DNA of 64,000 nt from Rhizobium leguminosarum (GTDB lineage Bacteria; Pseudomonadota; Alphaproteobacteria; Rhizobiales; Rhizobiaceae). Location of the stretch: assembly GCF_001679785.1 (NCBI RefSeq), contig NZ_CP016286.1, positions 496,001 to 560,000 on the forward strand, given 5' to 3'. The notes beneath the pieces are model-generated. The model worked only from the letters and a program-made list of their open reading frames with translations. It made no database searches and had not been told where the DNA came from. This document shows, in pieces, positions 54,780 through 62,917 of the stretch. The position numbers and the translations under genes are program-made. Numbering within the stretch: the first letter of the stretch is position 1; the number at the start of each line of letters is the position of its first letter.

Positions 54780-55526
54780 ATGAGCGCCGCCCCGCAGGAA
54801 GATGCTTTGAGCCTTGCCGAAACGCAGCCGGCGGGTAATGTCGGCCGCATGAAGATTCTCATCATCGAAGATGATCTCGAGGCTGCCGCCTACCTCACGA
54901 AAGCCTTTCGCGAGGCGGGTATCGTTGCCGATCACGCCAGCGACGGCGAGAGCGGCCTGTTCATGGGGTCGGAAAATACCTACGACGTCATCGTCATCGA
55001 CCGCATGCTGCCGCGCCGGGACGGGCTTTCCGTTATCAGCGAGTTGCGCCGCAAGGCCATCCATACGCCGGTCCTCATCCTCTCGGCGCTCGGCCAGGTC
55101 GATGACCGCGTGACCGGTCTTCGCGCCGGCGGCGACGACTACCTGCCGAAGCCCTATGCCTTCAGCGAGTTGCTGGCGCGCGTCGAGGTGCTCGGCCGTC
55201 GCAAGGGCACGCCGGATCAGGACGTCGTCTATCGCGTCGGCGATCTCGAACTCGACCGGCTCTCCCACGAAGTGCGCCGCGGCGGCAAGGAGATCCCGCT
55301 GCAGCCGCGCGAATTCCGCCTGCTGGAATATCTGATGAAGAATGCGGGCCAGGTGGTGACCCGCACCATGCTGCTCGAAAATGTCTGGGACTATCACTTC
55401 GACCCGCAGACCAACGTCATCGACGTTCATGTCTCGCGCCTGCGCTCGAAGATTGAAAAGGACTACAACCAGCCGCTCCTGAAGACCATTCGCGGCGCGG
55501 GGTACATGATCAAGGATGAGGGATGA
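54780..55526 (+). CDS. OmpR family response regulator
   Basis: 248 residues. A 23-residue N-terminal extension precedes the receiver domain ('RMKILIIEDDLEAAAYLTKA', phosphoacceptor Asp74 in 'VIVIDRMLPRRDG'), and the winged helix follows ('LQPREFRLLEYLMKNAGQVV', 'TNVIDVHVSRLRSKIEKDYN'). AAGGA lies 8 nt before ATG 54780; another start at 54849 would give the core receiver alone. It overlaps its kinase by 4 nt. Placement beside degP suggests control of envelope stress, known by context only. Confidence 0.92.
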   Translation: MSAAPQEDALSLAETQPAGNVGRMKILIIEDDLEAAAYLTKAFREAGIVADHASDGESGLFMGSENTYDVIVIDRMLPRRDGLSVISELRRKAIHTPVLILSALGQVDDRVTGLRAGGDDYLPKPYAFSELLARVEVLGRRKGTPDQDVVYRVGDLELDRLSHEVRRGGKEIPLQPREFRLLEYLMKNAGQVVTRTMLLENVWDYHFDPQTNVIDVHVSRLRSKIEKDYNQPLLKTIRGAGYMIKDEG

Positions 55527-56932
55527 GCCGTTTCAGGGTTCTCTTCAAGTCCACAGCAGTCCGCCTTTCGGCACTCTACATTCTCCTTTTCGCCATCTGC
55601 GCCGCGACGCTCGTCTTCTATGTGACGGCGATGTCGGAGCGGCTGCTGACGGGCCAGATCCGCGACGCCGTCAGGCAGGAGGTGGAGCAGGTGCAGCGCG
55701 CCTATGACACCGGCGGCATGAACCTTCTCCTGCGCACGATGGAGCGGCGTGCACGCCAGCCTGGAGCCAACCTCTACATCATCGCCGGTCCCTCGGGCGA
55801 TATTCTCGCCGGCAACGTCGCCTCCGTGCAGCCGGGTGTCTTCGAGGAGATCGGCTGGACCTCTGCGCCCTTCGGCTACCAGCGTTATACCGACAGCGGC
55901 ATCGAGCGCCGCCACAAGGCAATCGCCAATATTTTCGTGCTCGACAATGGCCTCAGAATCCTGATCGGCCGCGACCTCGGCGACCCCGAGCGTTTCCGTC
56001 TGCTGGTGCGCCAGGCGCTGATGGTGGCCTTGGCGATCATGGGGCTCGGCGCCATCATCATCTGGTTCGGCATCGGCCGCAACGCGCTGAAACGCATCGA
56101 CCGCATGTCGGATGCCAGCAAGAAGATCATGGCCGGCGACCTGTCGCAGCGCCTGCCGGTGGGCGGATCCGGCGATGAATTCGACCGCTTGTCGATGTCG
56201 CTGAATACCATGCTGGAGCGCATCGAGAAGCTGAACGAGGGACTGCGGCAGGTCTCCGACAACATCGCCCACGATCTCAAGACGCCGTTGACGCGGCTGC
56301 GCAACAAGGCGGCCGATGCGCTCGGTGTCGCCGATGGCGAGGCGCGGCGCACCGCGCTGGAAGGCATCATTTCCGAATCGGACCAGTTGATCCGCACCTT
56401 CAACGCGCTGTTGATGATCTCCCGCGTCGAGGCCGGATCGGTCGCCGCCGAGATGTCGCCGGTGGAGCTTTCGGCCATCGTCGCCGACAGCGCCGAGCTT
56501 TACGAGCCGGCGGCGGAGGAGGCCGGGCTCGGCCTCAGCTCCAGCATCGAGCCGGATGTCGAGGTGCAGGGCAATCGAGAGCTGATCGGCCAGGCAATCT
56601 TCAATCTGCTCGACAATGCCATCAAATATTCCTCCGATACGGAAGGGGCGGGCAAAGTATCGCTGAAGCTTTCCCGCCGCCCGGATGGCATCTGCCTTTC
56701 GGTCGCCGACCATGGGCCGGGCGTTCCGGCCGACAGGCGCGACGACGTGGTGAAGCGCTTCGTCCGCCTCGATGAAAGCCGCTCGAAGCCGGGAACGGGG
56801 CTCGGGCTTTCGCTGGTGGAAGCGGTGATGGAGCTGCACAACGGCCGGTTGGAACTCTCCGATACCGATCCCGACAAACCTGAAAAGCGCGGATTGACCG
56901 TCAGCATGATCTTCCCCGCCAAGGCTGCCTGA
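55523..56932 (+). CDS. Sensor histidine kinase
   Basis: 469 residues. Two membrane helices ('LYILLFAICAATLVFYVTAM' and 'ALMVALAIMGLGAIIIWFGI') flank a periplasmic sensor of about 130 residues. HAMP ('MAGDLSQRLPVGGSGDEFDR'), H-box 'QVSDNIAHDLKTPLTRLRNK', N-box 'IFNLLDNAIKYSSD', 'VADHGPGVPADR' and 'PGTGLGLSLVEAVM' are all present. Overlaps the response regulator by 4 nt (ATGA). Partner of the upstream OmpR-type regulator; signal unknown. Two hairpins (56948-56968, 56972-56985) follow its stop, before the IS. Confidence 0.92.
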   Translation: MSRFRVLFKSTAVRLSALYILLFAICAATLVFYVTAMSERLLTGQIRDAVRQEVEQVQRAYDTGGMNLLLRTMERRARQPGANLYIIAGPSGDILAGNVASVQPGVFEEIGWTSAPFGYQRYTDSGIERRHKAIANIFVLDNGLRILIGRDLGDPERFRLLVRQALMVALAIMGLGAIIIWFGIGRNALKRIDRMSDASKKIMAGDLSQRLPVGGSGDEFDRLSMSLNTMLERIEKLNEGLRQVSDNIAHDLKTPLTRLRNKAADALGVADGEARRTALEGIISESDQLIRTFNALLMISRVEAGSVAAEMSPVELSAIVADSAELYEPAAEEAGLGLSSSIEPDVEVQGNRELIGQAIFNLLDNAIKYSSDTEGAGKVSLKLSRRPDGICLSVADHGPGVPADRRDDVVKRFVRLDESRSKPGTGLGLSLVEAVMELHNGRLELSDTDPDKPEKRGLTVSMIFPAKAA

Positions 56933-56947
56933 GCTTTTTCCACCGAA

Positions 56948-56985
56948 ATACGATCGGTTGAATCGTATATTGGCGGTTTGCCGCC
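56948..56985 (+). terminator. Double hairpin after the histidine kinase gene
   Basis: ATACGAT (56948-56954) and ATCGTAT (56962-56968), then GGCGG-TTTG-CCGCC (56972-56985). They lie 16 bases after the kinase stop and just before the IS. No T-run, so termination is likely but not certain. Confidence 0.5.
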
Positions 56986-56999
56986 AGGACCCTAGTTTA

Positions 57000-58660
57000 G
57001 TTTCCGTCCATAAACGCTGGTTTTCTTGAGCTTGCAGCGCACTTGGGTTCCGCTTGGTGGCCGCTTTGAAGCCATGCGGTGTGGCTCATGGGTGCTAATT
57101 GCGGCGGCCAGGATTTCTGGTGGACATGCGCGCATTGGCAACTGCCGGCGTCACGCCGGTCCGGTTTTGGCTGGCGACATGGGATGTCAGGTCGGCCTGA
57201 GGCGGGCGAAGAGGGCGAGATTGTATGCGACCACCGAGGACCAGACATAAGCCTTGAAGTGGTCGAGCCCACGCCAGGTGCAGCGCCCCAAGCCGTAGGC
57301 GCGTTTGAGGCAGGAGATGCCGGCCTCGATGCCGGCGCGGAAGTTGCGCAGCTTGCGATAGACCCAGCGGCTCTTGACCATGTCTTCGATCCTGAGGCCG
57401 CACTTCTTGTGGAAGGCCATGTCGCAGATGCCCCAGGCTTTGGCTCGGCTCAAATTATCGCGGCTGGCATAGCCGCCGTCGGCCGCCGCCTGACGCGGCG
57501 CCTCGCCCCAGATGCCGATGTGGCGTTCCAGCATCGGCAGCAAGCGCTCGCTGTCGGCCGGGTTGCCGGTTTCGACGACGAGGTCGAGGATCAGCCCGCT
57601 TGTGCCGGTGGTCAAATTGATCTTATGGCCATACTCGACGTCGCGGCTGCCTTTGACGATGATGTCGGCATGCGGCTCGAACAAACTGACCAGCTTGTCG
57701 CCAGCCGGCACCGCCTCGCCGGCCAGGACCCGCCGCTCGGTCTGGGCGATGATCCGTTCGATCAGCGGCTTATAGTGGCGGAGTTGGGCCTGCCAGAGTT
57801 CGACCGCCGGGCCCGCCGCCAAGGGCAGTTGCGCCGCCGCCTGTTCGAGATAGCTCAAGGTGGTGCGCGTGATCCTGAGCAGCGCGCGATAGTGCTGAAC
57901 TCGTTTCGGACGACCGCGGGTAAATTGGATCGCCCGGGATCGCTTCTTCGCCGCGCGGCAGTGATCGTGCCATGAGATGGCGCTGCCCAAGGAAGCCGCC
58001 TGCTGCAACAGCCGCACCATCACCCGCACGCAGTCCCACAAAAGACTACTGTCGCTCGGTTCGTGCATCAGCGCCGAAGTGACGGTGCTGTCGATGCGCA
58101 CGACCTTGCCGCGTTCCACCTTGTCCTGCCGGGCGCTCGTCAACAGCACGCGATTGATCGCTTCAAAGGTCCCGGCCCGGATCGCGCTGATCGTCTTGTG
58201 CAAGACCGACTTCTTCGGGTTCCACCCCCACGGCAGCCGGGCAAAGGCCCGGAACGAGGCGGAATCTTCCAGATGAAAGGCCAACTCCTCATAACTCAAC
58301 TGACGGTGTTGTTTGAGCAGGGCGCAACGCAGCACGGCCTCCGCCGGCAGGCCCTCGCGGCCGGTCTCCTTGACGCCGTGGCGGCGCAGGTCCTGCGCTA
58401 CCAGCCCGAGCAGATCACGATGCTCATCCAGCCATTGCGACATGGCTTTCAGCTCGCGGCCGATCTCGTGTTCGGCGAAAAGATCGAATATATTGGCTTG
58501 GACGGTGCGTTCTTGGCGCATTGTCGGCTCCGGCGGTTGCGGGTTTGTCTTTAGAATCAATGGCTTGATCTAAAGTATACCTGAAACCGCCGGGCTTTGC
58601 CCGTCGCAATATCGCTATTCCTCCAATAATTTCAGTGGTTTACCGTTTGTGGACGGGCAC
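57000..58660. mobile_element. Insertion sequence, ISNCY family, 1661 bp
   Basis: One transposase gene with imperfect terminal repeats: GTTTCCGTCCATAAACG at the left and, reversed, GTGCCCGTCCACAAACG at the right. Both sides carry the direct repeat TAGTTTA (56993-56999 and 58661-58667), possibly eight bases with a shared C, which marks the target duplication. It sits between the histidine kinase and glnE genes and looks intact. Confidence 0.88.
57187..58521 (-). CDS. ISNCY family transposase
   Basis: 444 residues from ATG 58521 with GGAG 6 nt upstream. 'MRQERTVQANIFDLFAEHEI' opening and 'GLPAEAVLRCALLKQHRQLS' are typical of this family. DDE residues can be placed at 'VVRIDSTVTSALMHEPSDSS' (Asp), 'QAAADGGYASRDNLSRAKAW' (Asp) and 'FRAGIEAGISCLKRAYGL' (Glu). 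Moves the element by cut or copy; the frame is uninterrupted, so it may be active. It lies between the IS ends with about 140-190 bp of flank on each side. Confidence 0.92.
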   Translation of the reverse strand: MRQERTVQANIFDLFAEHEIGRELKAMSQWLDEHRDLLGLVAQDLRRHGVKETGREGLPAEAVLRCALLKQHRQLSYEELAFHLEDSASFRAFARLPWGWNPKKSVLHKTISAIRAGTFEAINRVLLTSARQDKVERGKVVRIDSTVTSALMHEPSDSSLLWDCVRVMVRLLQQAASLGSAISWHDHCRAAKKRSRAIQFTRGRPKRVQHYRALLRITRTTLSYLEQAAAQLPLAAGPAVELWQAQLRHYKPLIERIIAQTERRVLAGEAVPAGDKLVSLFEPHADIIVKGSRDVEYGHKINLTTGTSGLILDLVVETGNPADSERLLPMLERHIGIWGEAPRQAAADGGYASRDNLSRAKAWGICDMAFHKKCGLRIEDMVKSRWVYRKLRNFRAGIEAGISCLKRAYGLGRCTWRGLDHFKAYVWSSVVAYNLALFARLRPT

Positions 58661-58738
58661 TAGTTTAATGCCGGTCGAAGGAGGCGTTTTCCGCGATTCT
58701 GCGGGACCGTTCCTTAGGCGCTAAAGCAGGGAGAGCGC

Positions 58739-61696
58739 ATGCTGACGAAATCGACGCATGGCCTGAAGGATGTGGCCGAAGGGCTGCTACGTCCGCTGAA
58801 CCAGGCGGAGTTGAAGCTGGCGTTGGCCGACCTTCAGGAGGCCGGCGGACACGAGCCGTCGGTGGCTGCGATGCTGAAGACGGAAGGCCCGCTTCGCGAT
58901 TTCATTGCAGCGGTGCTGACGCTGTCGCCCTATCTGCGCGAAATCGCCAATCTCGATCCCGCCATCCTTGCCGGCGCCGTTACCGAGCCGTTGGAGCCGC
59001 AGATCGAGGCGCTGGTCGCCGAGGCGCGGGGCTGCTGGCGGCCGGATGGGGAGGGGGCTGCACCTGCCGAATCCGTAGTGATGAGCAGGCTGCGCATCAT
59101 CAAGCGCAAGGTGGCTTTCCTCGTTGCACTCGCCGATCTCGCGCGCATCTTCGACGGGCGGGCGACGACGGCCTGGCTGAGCGAGCTTGCCGAAGCTTCG
59201 GTTGCCGCCGCGATCGATCATCTGCTGCTTTCGGCGCATGAGGGTGGAAAGCTCAGGCTGCGGGATCTGGCGGCACCGAGCGACGGCTCCGGGCTGATCG
59301 TGCTCGGCATGGGCAAACTCGGCGCATCCGAACTCAACTATTCCTCCGATATCGACCTCGTCGTCGTCTTCGACGAACAGGCGGGCATCGTGCCCGACCC
59401 CGATGACGCGATCGACGTCTTTCCCAGAATGATGCGCCGGCTGGTGCGCATCCTGCAGGAGCGGACAGCGGACGGCTACGTCTTCCGCACCGATCTCAGA
59501 TTGCGCCCCGATCCCGGTTCGACGCCGCTGGCGATCCCGGTCGATGCGGCGATGATCTATTATGAGGGCAGGGGCCAGAACTGGGAGCGGGCGGCCTTCA
59601 TCAAGGCGCGTGCCGTTGCCGGCGACTTGACCGCGGGCGGCGATTTTCTGCGCGGGCTCGCCCCTTTCGTCTTCCGCAAATATCTCGATTACGCGGCGAT
59701 TGCCGATATCCATTCGATCAAGCGGCAGATCCACGCGCATAAGGGCCACGGTGCCATTGCGGTCAAGGGTCATAACGTCAAGCTCGGCCGCGGCGGCATT
59801 CGCGAGATCGAATTCTTCGTCCAGACGCAGCAGCTGATCGCCGGCGGCCGCATGCCGGCATTGCGTGGCAGGGCGACGGAGGAGACGCTCGGTGAGCTCA
59901 CCAAGGCGAAATGGATCGACGCGGAGACCCGCGACGAACTGACGGAGGCCTACTGGTTCCTGCGCGATGTCGAGCATCGCATCCAGATGGTGCGCGACGA
60001 GCAGACCCACCTGCTGCCGGAAACGGATGCCGACCTGAAACGCATCGCCTTCATGATGGGCTTTTCCGACACGCCGAGCTTCTCGGAACGGCTGGTCGGC
60101 GTGCTGAAGACGGTCGAGCGGCGTTATGCTCACCTCTTCGAACAGGAGAGCAGGCTTTCCGCCGACACCGGAAACCTTGTCTTCACCGGCCAGGGCGACG
60201 ACCCCGATACGCTGGAGACGTTGAAGAGGCTCGGTTTTACCAGACCGTCTGATATTTCCCGCATCATCCGCACCTGGCACTACGGCCGGTACCGCGCGAC
60301 GCAATCGGTCGAGGCGCGTGAAAGGCTGACGGAACTGGCGCCGCAGCTCCTGCGGGTCTTCGGCGAAAGCAAGCGCGCCGACGAGGCGCTGCTGCGCTTC
60401 GACAGTTTCATCTCCGGCCTTCCCTCCGGCATCCAGCTGTTCTCGCTGCTCGGCAGCAACCCGGCGCTGCTGTCGCTGATCGTCAACATCATGTCCTCGG
60501 CACCCCGGCTTGCCGAGGTGATCGCCGCCAAACCGCACGTCTTCGACGGCATGCTCGATCCTGGGCTGATGGCCGAGCTGCCGACGCGCGATTATCTCGG
60601 TGAACGGCTGAAGGGCTCGCTTGCCCAGGCCCGCCACTATGAAGAGGTGCTCGACCGGCTGCGCATCTTCGCCGCCGAGCAGCGCTTCCTGATCGGCATC
60701 CGCCTGCTCACAGGCGCGATCAACGGCGTGATGGCCGCACGCGCCTTTACCCATCTCGCCGACCTCGTCATTGCGGCGGCACTCGATGCCGTGGTGGGCG
60801 AGATGCGGGCAGTGCATGGCGAATATCCTGGCGGGCGCATCGCTGTCGCGGGCATGGGCAAGCTCGGCAGCTTCGAGCTGACGGCCGGTTCCGACATCGA
60901 TCTGATCCTGCTCTATGATTATGACGACGCGGCCTCCGAATCCGACGGGCCGAAGCCGCTCGATGCGACGCGTTATTTCACCCGCATCACCCAGAGGCTG
61001 ATGGCCGCCTTGTCGGCGCCGACCGCCGAAGGCGTGCTTTATGAGGTCGACATGCGGCTGCGCCCATCCGGCAACAAGGGGCCTGTCGCCACCCGCATCA
61101 TTGCCTTCGGCAAATATCAACGCGAAGAGGCATGGACCTGGGAACATATGGCGCTCAGCCGCGCCCGGCTGATTTGCGGCAATGAGAGCCTGATCGCCGA
61201 GGCAGAACATATCGTCCGCGAGGTGCTGTCAGCCGATCGCGATATTGCCAAGGTGGCGCATGATGTTGCCGAGATGCGCGAACTGATCGACAAGGAAAAG
61301 CCGCCCTCCGGCCCGTGGGACCTGAAGCTCATTCCCGGCGGCGTCATCGATCTCGAATTCATCGCCCAGTATCTGGCGCTGATCGCACCGAACGGGGGCG
61401 TCGGCATTGCCGTCAATGGGATGAGCACCGGCGAGGCCCTGAAAGTGCTTGGCGACCCGCTGATGGCGAAGTCCGATCTCGACATATGTCTCGAGGCCTT
61501 CACGCTTTATACCGGCCTTTCGCAACTGATCCGCCTCTCCATCGACGGCCTGTTTGATCCGAAAGAAGCGCCGGCCGGTCTTGTCGAACTCGTCTGCCGC
61601 GCCGGCGACTACCCTGACATCAAGACGCTGGAAGCGGAGGTGAAGCGGCTGTCGAAAGCGGTTCGGAAAATATTCCTGAATGTCGTGAAAGTCTGA
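58739..61696 (+). CDS. glnE: Glutamine synthetase adenylyltransferase/deadenylase GlnE
   Basis: 985 residues with two nucleotidyltransferase domains, each with the GMGKLG and DIDL pattern: 'VLGMGKLGASELNYSSDIDL' near 189-208 and 'AGMGKLGSFELTAGSDIDLI' near 704-723. Each is followed by a GlnD_UR_UTase-type helical domain. The first domain removes and the second adds AMP to glutamine synthetase in response to PII and glutamine. AGGGAG lies 7 nt before the ATG. The IS upstream lies between the histidine kinase and glnE, so any read-through promoter is interrupted. Confidence 0.96.
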   Translation: MLTKSTHGLKDVAEGLLRPLNQAELKLALADLQEAGGHEPSVAAMLKTEGPLRDFIAAVLTLSPYLREIANLDPAILAGAVTEPLEPQIEALVAEARGCWRPDGEGAAPAESVVMSRLRIIKRKVAFLVALADLARIFDGRATTAWLSELAEASVAAAIDHLLLSAHEGGKLRLRDLAAPSDGSGLIVLGMGKLGASELNYSSDIDLVVVFDEQAGIVPDPDDAIDVFPRMMRRLVRILQERTADGYVFRTDLRLRPDPGSTPLAIPVDAAMIYYEGRGQNWERAAFIKARAVAGDLTAGGDFLRGLAPFVFRKYLDYAAIADIHSIKRQIHAHKGHGAIAVKGHNVKLGRGGIREIEFFVQTQQLIAGGRMPALRGRATEETLGELTKAKWIDAETRDELTEAYWFLRDVEHRIQMVRDEQTHLLPETDADLKRIAFMMGFSDTPSFSERLVGVLKTVERRYAHLFEQESRLSADTGNLVFTGQGDDPDTLETLKRLGFTRPSDISRIIRTWHYGRYRATQSVEARERLTELAPQLLRVFGESKRADEALLRFDSFISGLPSGIQLFSLLGSNPALLSLIVNIMSSAPRLAEVIAAKPHVFDGMLDPGLMAELPTRDYLGERLKGSLAQARHYEEVLDRLRIFAAEQRFLIGIRLLTGAINGVMAARAFTHLADLVIAAALDAVVGEMRAVHGEYPGGRIAVAGMGKLGSFELTAGSDIDLILLYDYDDAASESDGPKPLDATRYFTRITQRLMAALSAPTAEGVLYEVDMRLRPSGNKGPVATRIIAFGKYQREEAWTWEHMALSRARLICGNESLIAEAEHIVREVLSADRDIAKVAHDVAEMRELIDKEKPPSGPWDLKLIPGGVIDLEFIAQYLALIAPNGGVGIAVNGMSTGEALKVLGDPLMAKSDLDICLEAFTLYTGLSQLIRLSIDGLFDPKEAPAGLVELVCRAGDYPDIKTLEAEVKRLSKAVRKIFLNVVKV

Positions 61697-61793
61697 TCTC
61701 ACACCAGATGGGATGACCGCGAGGATTATCTCGAGCGCCTGTCGGATTCTCGTTTAGCCAGCCGTCTTCAGGACAAAGCTATGGAGAACACCA

Positions 61794-62444
61794 ATGACGG
61801 TTACCATTACCGCCTTTGAACGGTCGCCCGATCGCGGCAGGGGGCTGGCGCGTGACATGCGCGTTCGCTGGGCGCTCGAAGAAGTGGGCCAGCCTTACGC
61901 CGTTCGTCTTGTTTCGTTCAAGACGATGAGAGAACCCGCCCATCTCGCACTGCAGCCTTTCGGGCAGATCCCGACCTATGAAGAAGGCGATCTCGCTTTA
62001 TTCGAGTCCGGAGCGATCGTCTTTCATATCGGCGAGCGCCATCCGGGCCTGTTGCCGGACGATGCGAATGCCCGGGCACGCGCGCTCACATGGATGTTTG
62101 CCGCGCTCAACACCGTGGAACCGCCGATCTTCGACCGCGCTCTCGTCACGATCCTCGAGCGCGACAAGCCTTGGTACGACCAGCGCCTTTCTGCCCTCGA
62201 GGCCAGCATCCGGAAACGGCTGGACGATCTGTCCCGTCGCCTTGGCGATGCCGACTGGCTCGATGGTGCGTTCAGCGCCGGTGACCTGCTGATGGTGACG
62301 GTGCTTCTCAGGTTGAAAGGATCAGGCATACTGGAGGAATATCCGAACCTCTCCGCCTATGTCGCCCGGGCCGAAGCGCGGCCGGCATACAAGCGTGCTT
62401 TCGCGGCTCAATTGGCGGTTTTCACCGCCGCATCGGACGGCTGA
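61794..62444 (+). CDS. Glutathione S-transferase family protein
   Basis: 216 residues. 'GLARDMRVRWALEEVGQPYA' has the Arg/Ser glutathione region, 'ALQPFGQIPTYEEGDLALFE' the cis-Pro and Glu-Ser contact, and 'WLDGAFSAGDLLMVTVLLRL' the helical-domain N-cap. Conserved in rhizobia and often annotated as a GST with unknown substrate. Stands alone after glnE. Start ATG 61794. Confidence 0.9.
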   Translation: MTVTITAFERSPDRGRGLARDMRVRWALEEVGQPYAVRLVSFKTMREPAHLALQPFGQIPTYEEGDLALFESGAIVFHIGERHPGLLPDDANARARALTWMFAALNTVEPPIFDRALVTILERDKPWYDQRLSALEASIRKRLDDLSRRLGDADWLDGAFSAGDLLMVTVLLRLKGSGILEEYPNLSAYVARAEARPAYKRAFAAQLAVFTAASDG

Positions 62445-62575
62445 CGAAGGTCGGTTCTGGTCGTGACCCTGGATCGCCGATTACTCTGAGACCGCTTGCT
62501 AAATAAATTGGAGCGGCAAGGTCTCTGTGTAAACTTCCAGACCTTGCCGCGGCTGTTCTTCGGGATAATAGTGCT

Positions 62576-62857
62576 TCAGAACGGGTAGCGGCGCTCCAAC
62601 GTCTGCACCGTGATCCAGCGCAAATCCGTGAACTCGGCGATACCCGCTTTTCCGCCAACGCGCCCAATTCCAGCCGCCTTTACACCACCAAGGGGCATTT
62701 GTGCCTCGTCATATACCGGTGGGATCGTTCATGTGGCAGATACCTGTATCGATGCGGCCCGCAACCTCCTGCACGCTCGTGCAACATCACGACCAAAGAC
62801 GGCTGCAGACAACCCTACTCGGTATCATTGGCGAGGATGGCAGCCTCATCTACCCTA
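62576..62857 (-). pseudogene. Frameshifted remnant of an aldehyde dehydrogenase C-terminus
   Basis: Reading leftward, three fragments in different frames form the C-terminal end of an ALDH. They are 'DEAAILANDTE' then 'GLSAAVFGRDVARA', followed by 'VQEVAGRIDTGICHMND', and finally 'PPVYDEAQMPLGGVKAAGIG' with 'RVGGKAGIAEFTDLRWITV' to the stop. The end 'WITVQTLERRYPF' resembles benzaldehyde/vanillin dehydrogenases. At least three frameshifts, one premature stop and no N-terminal part, so it is clearly dead. Confidence 0.7.
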
Positions 62858-62917
62858 GATCGAGATCGCAGGTTGTTCTTTCTTCACGGAATCCGGGGGC
62901 GCCAACGACTTTCCGGC

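Noticed and set aside
57079..57975. Open frame on the + strand inside the IS
   Set aside because: Antisense of the transposase; both IS ends and the real transposase are clear.
58787..61210. Very long open frame on the - strand
   Set aside because: Antisense of glnE; its composition is that of reversed GC-rich codons and it shows no domain.
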